Positions 1 through 6,994 of a DNA stretch of 15,342 nucleotides are shown here, piece after piece. Under the pieces are notes generated by a model that worked only from the letters and a program-made list of their open reading frames with translations, searched no databases and was not told the DNA's origin. The stretch's first letter is position 1, and each line of letters starts with the position of its first letter. Made by a program: the position numbers and the translations under genes. The stretch is from positions 1-15,342 of the forward strand of contig RFQF01000024.1 of the NCBI GenBank assembly GCA_009925805.1, given 5' to 3'. The DNA comes from Flavobacteriia bacterium (lineage in GTDB: Bacteria; Bacteroidota; Bacteroidia; Flavobacteriales_D; Crocinitomicaceae).

Positions 1-1
1 G

Positions 2-784
2 GATAAAGTAAATGGAGCTCCGAATTCTGCTGTGTTAAACGTCGCGGCGAACATGAATCGTTTTTTTCCGGGAGGAATTGGATTGTGTTTTTACAATGAC
101 GCCATTGGATTTTCACGTCAAAATAACTTATTGTTGAATTATTCGTATCCTATTTCTTTGGGTAATGCAGGAACCTTAGGTGTGGGTATTGGTGCAGGTA
201 TTATTTCCTATGCCATGAATCCTAATTGGATCCCGCCTCAAACGATGAATGACCCTTCGCTTCCCGGGACCAATTTTAGTGCAATTTCGTTGGACTTAAA
301 TTTTGGGCTATTCATGAAAGGAAACAATTATTATGCTGGAATTTCATCTACCCACTTGAGCCAGTCGGAGTTATTAGGTTCTTCCACTGGAGTAGGAACA
401 GTTGGTTACAATACTGCAAGACACTATTATTTAATGGGAGGGTATAAAATGATGAATGTAGGCCCGGGAAATTTAGATTTTAACCTCATGGCACGGACGG
501 ATTTGGTGAAATATTCTTTTGACATCAATTCGCGTTATTTTATCAAAAAAGACGGTTCGGAATTGGGTTATTTGGGTTTGACCTATCGAACATCGGACGC
601 TTTGGGAATCTTATTAGGATACAACGCCTTCAAGAATTTTACGGTTGGATATTCTTATGATTTAACGTTGAACAAATTATCCAGTATTTCTCGGGGTTCG
701 CATGAGTTATTTGTGAAGTATTGTTATTATTTGCCCATTCCGCCGAAGACGTATTCAACGCATCCTCGATGGCTTGGAAATTAA
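2..784 (+). CDS. PorP/SprF family type IX secretion outer-membrane protein, 5' end outside the window
   Basis: The frame is open from base 2, so the GTG at 32 is an internal valine rather than the start; about 260 residues are visible and the signal peptide lies outside the window. The early segment (GGIGLCFYNDAIGF, then NNLLLNYSYPISLG) matches the PorP/SprF pattern of a glycine-rich strand, an N-D-x-I-G turn and alternating aromatic/hydrophobic beta strands. The rest alternates like an outer-membrane barrel (YNTARHYYLMGGY, LGLTYRTSDALGILLGYN) and ends in HPRWLGN. Family members work at the outer membrane with the T9SS; PorP is needed for secretion in Porphyromonas and SprF for SprB adhesin export in Flavobacterium. 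Its place directly before gldK mirrors porP-porKLMN, which favours a PorP-like role. Genomes carry many paralogues, so I give no symbol. It is followed by 94 bases, then gldK on the same strand. Confidence 0.85.
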   Translation, partial: DKVNGAPNSAVLNVAANMNRFFPGGIGLCFYNDAIGFSRQNNLLLNYSYPISLGNAGTLGVGIGAGIISYAMNPNWIPPQTMNDPSLPGTNFSAISLDLNFGLFMKGNNYYAGISSTHLSQSELLGSSTGVGTVGYNTARHYYLMGGYKMMNVGPGNLDFNLMARTDLVKYSFDINSRYFIKKDGSELGYLGLTYRTSDALGILLGYNAFKNFTVGYSYDLTLNKLSSISRGSHELFVKYCYYLPIPPKTYSTHPRWLGN

Positions 785-878
785 TGTAACCATTTTGAAT
801 GTTCTCTCGTTATAACCGAACGATAAAACCTGTAGCAAGTGTAGTTTGGAAATTAGCTAAGAACCAAAAAAGGATAAA

Positions 879-2879
879 ATGAAAAAAGTCGTAGTATTAA
901 TTTTAGCTGTTGTTTTATTCGCGGCATGTGACCCAGTGGATGGTAACCTTGTGGGAGTTAAAGGTCGTACCAATTGGTATCCCGATGTACTTGGTCCAGG
1001 AAAAGTGCCTTATGGAATGGTATATATTCCCTCAGGTGCATTCCAAGCCGGACAAAACGATAAAGATATCATGGGACTTTATACTTCGCGAACTCGAACG
1101 GTTTCTATTCAAGCATACTATATGGACGCTTCAGAAATATCGAATAATGAGTATCGCCAGTTTGTCTATTGGGTTCGCGATTCGATTGCACGTGAAAAGT
1201 TATACCGTCGACAGTCAGGTGATGACGCAGAGCAATGGATAAATGTTCCTGAGGATTTTTTTCGTGAACCTTACCGCAGCATTATGGATATAGGTTCTGA
1301 TGTGCTTGGAGGAAATAACGCTTTCGATCCTTTAAGTTCAGAAGGAGTTGAGGACTTAGATAAAGCATTTTTAGCGATTCTTGGATATAAGGGTCCATCA
1401 GGTAAACCAGATGCATTCGGTGTCGATAAGAAAAAGTTTACGGATGTTCTTAAGAAAAAAAGAGAGGAGATTGATATTACCATGAATAGTGACGAGGTAT
1501 CAGCAATTCTTAGTGGTTATGGTAATAATAAATCGGGGAAAACCGACGATCAAAATAGTAAAGATAAAGCGAATCAAGAAAAGACTCTTAAGAGTGAAGG
1601 TGGAAGAATGGAAAATAGAAAATACTTCCAATTAAATTGGGAAACTCCGGTAGATTACTCCGATCCTGAAACTCAATTACTTCTATCCGATATGTATGTT
1701 TCGAATATAGAACGATTCTATAACAACAAGCAAATTGACACACGACTCTTGTTCTATGACTACTATTGGGTAGATTACAAAGAAGCCGCCAAAAGAGGTA
1801 AGGTAATGACCGCTAGCAATGGATTTACTAAATCATTGAACTCCATGGATCCAGCATCACGGCGCAATCCACTTTCGGCAAATGAAAAATCCAATGGTCT
1901 TCACAGAGCCACACTTACGAATGATGGGTCAATGGTGATGTATGACGGAACGGTTAAGCCCTTTGAAGATAACGGAGATACCACTGTCATTCCTAGATCC
2001 AAAGACGGAGACCCTTTGGTTAACCAGACGTATTTAGAAAACCCGGGACAAGACTTGGATTTAGGTTTTACCAATAGCAAAGGGCAGCATAATGCGCTTC
2101 GAGGTCATACGGATCGCAGCCGGTACATCATCAAAGAACGAATCAATGTTTATCCGGATACGTTATGCTGGGTGCGTGATTTTACCTATTCCTATCATGA
2201 TCCCATGGCAGAAAATTATTTTTGGCATACTGCCTATGATAATTATCCTGTTGTTGGAGTAACATGGTGTCAAGCAAAAGCGTTTTCAATCTGGAGAACG
2301 CAATTATATCACAGTTGGTTATTGGCCGGGGGAGATCTTTATGTAAACGATTTTCGATTACCTTCTGAAATGGAGTGGGAACGAGCGGCGCGTGGCGATC
2401 TTGAGTTATCTCAGTATCCTTGGGGAGGCCCGTACATTAGAAACGCTAACGGTTGTTTCTTAGCCAACTTTAAGCCGATGCGCGGTAGATATTTCGAGGA
2501 TGGAGGTTTCCATACCGTGAAAGTATATTCGTACAACCCGAATGCCTATGGATTGTATTGCATGGCGGGTAATGTGGCCGAATGGTGTAACAGCGCCTTT
2601 GATGAGTCAGCTTACGAGTTTACCCACGACCTAAATACGGAATATGTATACGACGCTCTGGATGACGATCCTCCGGTGAAAAAAAGAAAAGTCATTCGAG
2701 GTGGATCTTGGAAGGATGTAGGATACTATTTGCAAAATGGAACGCGTACCTATGAATATCAGGATACGGCTAAATGCTATATCGGTTTTAGAAATGTAAT
2801 GACACACCTTGGAAGAGGCGGAAAAGATTTGGATGCTGAAAACGGCGAAGAAATCCAAATGGACATTCAATTAAAATAA
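879..2879 (+). CDS. gldK: GldK (PorK-type) T9SS/gliding lipoprotein, unusually long
   Basis: GldK/PorK is an outer-membrane-anchored periplasmic lipoprotein that forms the large T9SS ring with GldN/PorN. The start has an AAGGA four bases upstream of the ATG. A lipoprotein signal peptide ends at Cys17 (LFAAC; Phe at -3 is slightly atypical). The fold is that of formylglycine-generating enzyme (FGE): N-terminal lobe about residues 45-105 (GMVYIPSGAF, MDASEISNNEYRQFVYWVRD) and C-terminal lobe about 415-640 (YPVVGVTWCQAKAFSIWR, DFRLPSEMEWERAARG, YPWGG, CMAGNVAEWC, VIRGGSW, IGFRNV). The catalytic cysteine pair of true FGE, expected after RGGSW, is absent, so the role is structural. At 666 residues it is much longer than the roughly 460-490 I recall for Flavobacterium GldK and Porphyromonas PorK. 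The extra length lies between the lobes (about 106-412), including a low-complexity Lys/Asp/Asn stretch at 185-245. gldL follows after 51 bases. Confidence 0.95.
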   Translation: MKKVVVLILAVVLFAACDPVDGNLVGVKGRTNWYPDVLGPGKVPYGMVYIPSGAFQAGQNDKDIMGLYTSRTRTVSIQAYYMDASEISNNEYRQFVYWVRDSIAREKLYRRQSGDDAEQWINVPEDFFREPYRSIMDIGSDVLGGNNAFDPLSSEGVEDLDKAFLAILGYKGPSGKPDAFGVDKKKFTDVLKKKREEIDITMNSDEVSAILSGYGNNKSGKTDDQNSKDKANQEKTLKSEGGRMENRKYFQLNWETPVDYSDPETQLLLSDMYVSNIERFYNNKQIDTRLLFYDYYWVDYKEAAKRGKVMTASNGFTKSLNSMDPASRRNPLSANEKSNGLHRATLTNDGSMVMYDGTVKPFEDNGDTTVIPRSKDGDPLVNQTYLENPGQDLDLGFTNSKGQHNALRGHTDRSRYIIKERINVYPDTLCWVRDFTYSYHDPMAENYFWHTAYDNYPVVGVTWCQAKAFSIWRTQLYHSWLLAGGDLYVNDFRLPSEMEWERAARGDLELSQYPWGGPYIRNANGCFLANFKPMRGRYFEDGGFHTVKVYSYNPNAYGLYCMAGNVAEWCNSAFDESAYEFTHDLNTEYVYDALDDDPPVKKRKVIRGGSWKDVGYYLQNGTRTYEYQDTAKCYIGFRNVMTHLGRGGKDLDAENGEEIQMDIQLK

Positions 2880-2930
2880 AATCTGTAACAAGTAATTAAA
2901 TCTAAGTTTAACGTTTAAAAATCAAAAATC

Positions 2931-3764
2931 ATGGGAGCTAAAAAAGGAGGAATTGGGGCATGGATGGCAAAGCCAACGGGTAGAAAAGTAATGGGATACG
3001 CATTTGGTATAGGCGCTGCCGTAGTAATTCTTGGAGCCTTATTTAAAATTATGCACTGGCCGGGATGTAATCAGATGTTAATTGTTGGTTTGGGCACCGA
3101 AGCAGTTCTATTTACGTTAAGTTCCTTTCAACTTACCCACCCTGAACCGGATTGGTCCGTTTATTATCCGTATGCATACCCTGAAAATGAACGTCATCGT
3201 GGTTACGATGAAAAAGGAGGAAATGTAGTAAAATGGGATTCCGATGATGTAAATCCTTTGGCAATTAGTGGTGGTGGATCGGGAGCCGGTCAAGATTTCG
3301 GCGCTAAAATAGATGCCATGATGGAAAAAGCGGGTGTGAACCAAGCCTTATTTGATAAATTAGGAAATGGCATTGCGCAGTTGCACACTACGGCTGAATC
3401 GTTGAAAGGAGTAGCGAATGCTGCTGGAGCCTCCGATGCCTATGTGAACGCGCTCAACGAAGCTGCTACGAATATTTCAAAACTTTCAGATTCTTATGAA
3501 GCCGCCTCCAAAAACGTTGCAGGAATCACCGTGGACGGAACAGCAGTTCAAGATTTTGGAATGCAAATTACCACCGCAGCCAATAATTTGAAAGAATTGA
3601 ACGCGAGTCTTGCAGGAGTAGGATCGTTACAAACCGTAATGAATAGCCTATCTGAATCGGCGGATGACACGAAAGCCTATGCTAGCAACATGAAAGTTCT
3701 CGCTAAGAATTTAGAGGACTTGAACAGCGTATACGGAAATATGCTGCGTGCAATGGGTAAGTGA
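2931..3764 (+). CDS. gldL: GldL (PorL-type) inner-membrane motor subunit of the T9SS
   Basis: GldL/PorL surrounds a GldM dimer in the inner membrane, and together they form the proton-motive-force-driven motor of secretion and gliding. Two membrane helices are visible, about residues 21-40 and 47-67, joined by the short family-typical loop KIMHWPG. Lys39 and His42 fall in the conserved polar cluster. Glu57, inside helix 2 (GLGTEAVLF), corresponds to the glutamate shown in Flavobacterium (E49 there, from memory) to be needed for proton coupling. From about residue 120 a long Ala/Ser/Asn-rich helical cytoplasmic tail runs to the end (NALNEAATNISKLSDSYEAA). At 277 residues it is longer than the roughly 215 I recall for Flavobacterium, with the excess in the tail. 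The ATG follows an A-rich leader without a Shine-Dalgarno. gldM starts 37 bases downstream. Confidence 0.95.
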   Translation: MGAKKGGIGAWMAKPTGRKVMGYAFGIGAAVVILGALFKIMHWPGCNQMLIVGLGTEAVLFTLSSFQLTHPEPDWSVYYPYAYPENERHRGYDEKGGNVVKWDSDDVNPLAISGGGSGAGQDFGAKIDAMMEKAGVNQALFDKLGNGIAQLHTTAESLKGVANAAGASDAYVNALNEAATNISKLSDSYEAASKNVAGITVDGTAVQDFGMQITTAANNLKELNASLAGVGSLQTVMNSLSESADDTKAYASNMKVLAKNLEDLNSVYGNMLRAMGK

Positions 3765-3801
3765 TTTTAGGTTAAATATCAATACTTAAAAAAAGAAAGA
3801 A

Positions 3802-5556
3802 ATGGGAGGAGCTAAGGAAACCCCAAGGCAGAAGATGATTTCGATGATGTACATCGTACTTACAGCACTTTTGGCCTTGAACGTATCAAAACAAATTTTG
3901 GATGCTTTTGTGGCCATTGAGGCGAACATTCAAAAAGGTGCCTTGACGCAATTGCAGCGCGGTGATGATTTGAAAGGTGAGCTCAAAAGTGAACTTGCAA
4001 CCTCAAAAAGTGCGGATGAAGCGGAAAAACGTAAGAAGATTGAAAACGCTTTGAAGTCCATCGCTGAAATTGATAAAGAAGCGCAGGTGGTTATTAAAAA
4101 CATTGATGACGCAAAATTGTTGCTTTTAGAAAAATTAGGCGAGCTACCTGCAGGTACTCCTGCAACACCTGATGCTCCTGATAAAATTCTTTGGGTAAAA
4201 TATAGCCCTAACCAGCCATTGCTACCATCCAAGTTAAACTTAACCGCCCTTCAAGCGAAGGATGAGTTTGATACTCCAATGCGTGAATTAGGAATTGTTG
4301 AACTCGAAGAAATCGATAAAAATGGAGTTGGAATGGCGAAATTATGGCTGCCTTACAAAGGTTTTCGTAAAAGGTTGGTTGAAATTTGTGGTACCTATTC
4401 TTTACCAGATAAATCCTACAAAGTAACAATCAACGGATCGGTGGATAAGTTTAAAGACAATAAAGATTTGGAGTCCCAAGTTGGGGCACTGATCAGTAAA
4501 GGAAATAAAGTAAACGAGGCTGAATTACCTGAATTGGTTACTATATATTCGGAATTAACCAAAATGGAGTTAGATAAATACGGTCACGACGGTGACATTC
4601 AGGAGAATGTACATTGGTTGGGAAGAACTTTTTTCCATGCGCCCATGATTGCAGCCTTAGCGTCTTTGTCCACGTTGCAATATGAAATCTTAGCAGCTCG
4701 TGCAAAAGCGGTTGGCTTAATAAAGAGTAGAATTTCAACAGGTGAATATTCATTTAATAAAATCTCGGCGTTGGCAAGACCTTCCGTCGCTGTAGCATCC
4801 TCAGGGGATAAATTCGAGGTTTATATATCCATGGCCGCTTATGATACGGATAAACCGCCAGTGTTAAAAGCTGGTTATCCTGGGACATTAAAGGAAATTA
4901 AGGACGGTGTAGCAACATTGGAACTTACCGCTTCAGGTTCAAATGAAATGACAATCTCTGGTACCGTAGGGATTGCGAATAAAATGGGATCCATGAAATG
5001 GGAAGAATTTAATACGAAAATATTCATTGCTGAAAAGGGGGGTGGGTCTATCGGTTTACCCCTTCAAACGGCGCTTTATGCAGAATGGGATAATAAAATT
5101 ACGGCATCTGCGGGTGGTTCCAATATAAAGTCGATGACAGTGTCTTGCAATGGGAAAAATTGTCCAAAGGTTGGAGGATATTATGTTGCCCGTGTCACTC
5201 CTTCTAAGGATGGAGCTACAATTATCGTGAATGCCAAAGATAAAGATGATAAACCAGTTACATTTAAACAATCCTTTCCAATTCGTCCATTTCCGGAGCC
5301 GACTATATTAACTGCTTCCCTCTCTGCAAAAGGAGGGCCGATTTATGTAGGTCTCCCTCCTGGAGCGGTTATGCAAGGAGTACAGTTTATAATTACTGAA
5401 ATGAAAGTAGGTTCTACCAAGGTATCGGGTAATATAGTTCCTGCTAATGCGTTACGTGCGTTTTCACCAGGTTCAGTGGTAGGAATTTATGGTTCTGCGA
5501 AACGTGCAGACACTGGGAAAATGACCACATTTAAAGGATCTATTCAAATTCAATAA
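3802..5556 (+). CDS. gldM: GldM (PorM-type) T9SS motor stator/shaft protein
   Basis: GldM/PorM is a single-pass inner-membrane protein. Its dimer helices sit inside the GldL ring and its long periplasmic part reaches towards the GldK/GldN ring, passing motor movement to the outer membrane. The N-terminus is diagnostic: TPRQKMISMMYIVLTALLAL followed by NVSKQILDAF, with one membrane helix at about residues 12-28 and no cleaved signal. A largely helical first periplasmic domain spans about 35-310 (charged helix LKSELATSKSADEAEKRKK). Beta-rich domains follow at about 320-410, 415-495 and 498-584, the last opening with RPFPEP as in other GldM. At 584 residues it is somewhat longer than the 513-516 I recall for characterised GldM and PorM. 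Cys449 and Cys454 (C-x4-C) lie in the third periplasmic domain. The start is preceded by a purine-rich AAAGAAAGA. gldN begins 7 bases after the stop. Confidence 0.95.
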   Translation: MGGAKETPRQKMISMMYIVLTALLALNVSKQILDAFVAIEANIQKGALTQLQRGDDLKGELKSELATSKSADEAEKRKKIENALKSIAEIDKEAQVVIKNIDDAKLLLLEKLGELPAGTPATPDAPDKILWVKYSPNQPLLPSKLNLTALQAKDEFDTPMRELGIVELEEIDKNGVGMAKLWLPYKGFRKRLVEICGTYSLPDKSYKVTINGSVDKFKDNKDLESQVGALISKGNKVNEAELPELVTIYSELTKMELDKYGHDGDIQENVHWLGRTFFHAPMIAALASLSTLQYEILAARAKAVGLIKSRISTGEYSFNKISALARPSVAVASSGDKFEVYISMAAYDTDKPPVLKAGYPGTLKEIKDGVATLELTASGSNEMTISGTVGIANKMGSMKWEEFNTKIFIAEKGGGSIGLPLQTALYAEWDNKITASAGGSNIKSMTVSCNGKNCPKVGGYYVARVTPSKDGATIIVNAKDKDDKPVTFKQSFPIRPFPEPTILTASLSAKGGPIYVGLPPGAVMQGVQFIITEMKVGSTKVSGNIVPANALRAFSPGSVVGIYGSAKRADTGKMTTFKGSIQIQ

Positions 5557-5563
5557 AAATAAT

Positions 5564-6901
5564 ATGATGATGCGATTTCTCGTTTTAATTTCTTGGACGT
5601 TTTATGCGGGATGGGTGTTAAGTCAAAATGGTACCGATATCCAACGAGGTCCTGCCAATATGCCTGCGGATGGTATTATTGACGGAGTGGTGGTTAAGGA
5701 AGAGGTACCAGTTCGTTCGCGTATTGAATATGAGTTCGTGCGCGAATCAGATTACGTATGGTCAAAGCGCATTTTTTCTCGAATTGATGCTCGTGAGAAA
5801 GCAAACCATAAACTATTCTTACCCTACGATAAGTTTACGAAAGAATTTACCCAAAATCCACCGAAAAATGCGGCGGAAATGATGGATCACAAGGGGTGGA
5901 TAAGAAATCAATCTAGATTAAGTTTGTGGTCCATTATTTTGCAACATTTAATGAATGGTGATCTTTCTATGTTTTTTGTTGCAGATACCAATGATTTTAA
6001 TTTCGCTAAGGAGGATGGATATTCTTTTAAGTATCGTTTAAATCGATATAATGCTGACAAGGATAAAAACTCATATTACAGCCAAAACACGAATTATTCA
6101 AAACATATTGTTGATCGTTGTGGTGGGTTTTTTGAAGGAACTCCGTTGGACGGAATGTATCAAGGGCAAGGGAAGGTATACATGACAGACTATATGAATT
6201 ATAAAACCTTTAAGGATTGGACAGATAATTATATTAAAACGGATTACGATGCCAATAATATCGGTGCACAGTGGCAGCCGGATATTAAAACCAAAATGGC
6301 CGATCCTTCTTTTGAAAAATCGTGGAACAAAGCACAGGCGAAAGCGTTAAAAACCAACGCGGATGTTTCTCTGCTGTCTGAAGATTTGACGTTTTTTGTT
6401 TCCTCCGAATTAATCACAGCATTTAATATTAAAGAAGATTGGTTTTTTGACAAAGAACGGTCTGTTTTAGATAAACGTATCATTGCTATTGCCCCAGTTG
6501 CGAAATTTACCCTTGACACAGCTAAAGTTTCAAAACGAGGCGGATTGATTATGATAGATCCTTATGCAAATCCTCCAACATTGGTTGCTAGTATTAGTGG
6601 GGCAAAAACTCCCGTAAATGCATCAACGCCAACGGCTGAATTTGAAATGTTTTGGTTGTATTTTCCGCAGCTAAGGAACGTGATGGTAAATTACTATGTG
6701 TACAATGAGCAAAGCGATGCGCAATGGATGTCCTTTGATGATTTCTTTTGGAAGCGCTTATTTTCTGGACAAATTTACAAGGCAACAGATCAATTCGATC
6801 GCGATATTGAAGACTATCGCTACGGCGTGGATGCCCTGTATGAGGCCCAGAAAATCAAGGAAAGTATGCGTACTTGGGAAACCGATCTATGGCATTATTA
6901 A
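5564..6901 (+). CDS. gldN: GldN (PorN-type) periplasmic T9SS ring component
   Basis: GldN/PorN is a soluble periplasmic protein that assembles with GldK/PorK into the ring under the outer membrane and contacts the tip of GldM. A signal peptide occupies residues 1 to about 21 (MMMRFLVLISWTFYAGWVLS, then Gln). Family landmarks occur in order: RSRIEYEFVRESDYVWSKRI and FSRIDAREKANHKLFLP at 51-87, LSLWSIILQHLMNGDL near 119-134, KEDWFFDKERSVLDKRIIAI at 290-309, FWLYFPQLRNVMVNYYVYNE at 363-382, and SFDDFFWKRLFSGQIYKATD at 390-409. It ends ETDLWHY. The 445 residues exceed the roughly 340-360 I recall for characterised GldN/PorN; the surplus seems to lie between about 140 and 275. Three in-frame ATGs (5564, 5567, 5570) could each start translation without affecting the signal peptide. 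The gene is last in the cluster and is followed by a terminator. Confidence 0.95.
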   Translation: MMMRFLVLISWTFYAGWVLSQNGTDIQRGPANMPADGIIDGVVVKEEVPVRSRIEYEFVRESDYVWSKRIFSRIDAREKANHKLFLPYDKFTKEFTQNPPKNAAEMMDHKGWIRNQSRLSLWSIILQHLMNGDLSMFFVADTNDFNFAKEDGYSFKYRLNRYNADKDKNSYYSQNTNYSKHIVDRCGGFFEGTPLDGMYQGQGKVYMTDYMNYKTFKDWTDNYIKTDYDANNIGAQWQPDIKTKMADPSFEKSWNKAQAKALKTNADVSLLSEDLTFFVSSELITAFNIKEDWFFDKERSVLDKRIIAIAPVAKFTLDTAKVSKRGGLIMIDPYANPPTLVASISGAKTPVNASTPTAEFEMFWLYFPQLRNVMVNYYVYNEQSDAQWMSFDDFFWKRLFSGQIYKATDQFDRDIEDYRYGVDALYEAQKIKESMRTWETDLWHY

Positions 6902-6921
6902 ATAAAAAGTAAGATTTTGAT

Positions 6922-6949
6922 ACCCCGGCGTTCGTCGGGGTTTTTTTTT
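6922..6949 (+). terminator. Intrinsic (rho-independent) terminator after gldN
   Basis: An inverted repeat ACCCCGGC (6922-6929) / GTCGGGGT (6934-6941) can form an 8-bp stem with one G-U pair and a GTTC tetraloop. It is followed at once by nine T residues (6941-6949, the first shared with the stem). It lies 20 bases after the gldN stop and should end the porP-gldKLMN transcript before the peptidase gene. Confidence 0.9.
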
Positions 6950-6978
6950 GCATTTCTTCCTCCGTTTAAGTATTTTTA
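6947..6978 (+). promoter_or_regulatory. Possible Bacteroidota-type promoter for the peptidase gene
   Basis: TTTG at 6947-6950 and TATTTTTA at 6971-6978 resemble the Bacteroidota -33 (TTG) and -7 (TAnnTTTG) elements. The -7 has one mismatch at its last base and the spacer is 20 bases. The -33 element would overlap the end of the terminator T-run. A promoter is expected here, because a terminator lies upstream and the peptidase starts at 6995, but the match is imperfect. Confidence 0.3.
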
Positions 6979-6994
6979 GCAAAAAATCTGTAGC

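Noticed and set aside
32..784. GTG at 32 as the true start of the first gene
   Set aside because: The frame is open to the left edge and the protein would lack a signal peptide; it is an internal codon of a truncated gene.
807..823. Hairpin TCGTT-(7)-AACGA between porP/sprF and gldK as a terminator
   Set aside because: The stem is only 5 bp and no T-run follows, so read-through into gldK is expected.
842..848. TAGTTTG upstream of gldK as a -7 promoter element
   Set aside because: It is one base short of TAnnTTTG and has no TTG at the right distance upstream.
1271..1483. Small open frames opposite or overlapping the main genes (for example 1271-1483 minus, 11560-11880 minus, 13360-13629 plus)
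   Set aside because: Each lies inside a strongly conserved gene in another frame and has no recognisable domain or start context.
1012..2800. GldK as a sulfatase-modifying (formylglycine-generating) enzyme
   Set aside because: Only the fold is shared. The catalytic cysteines are missing and the neighbours are gldL, gldM and gldN.
2903..2910. TAAGTTTA upstream of gldL as a -7 element
   Set aside because: It has one mismatch and no -33 element; gldL is more simply co-transcribed with gldK.
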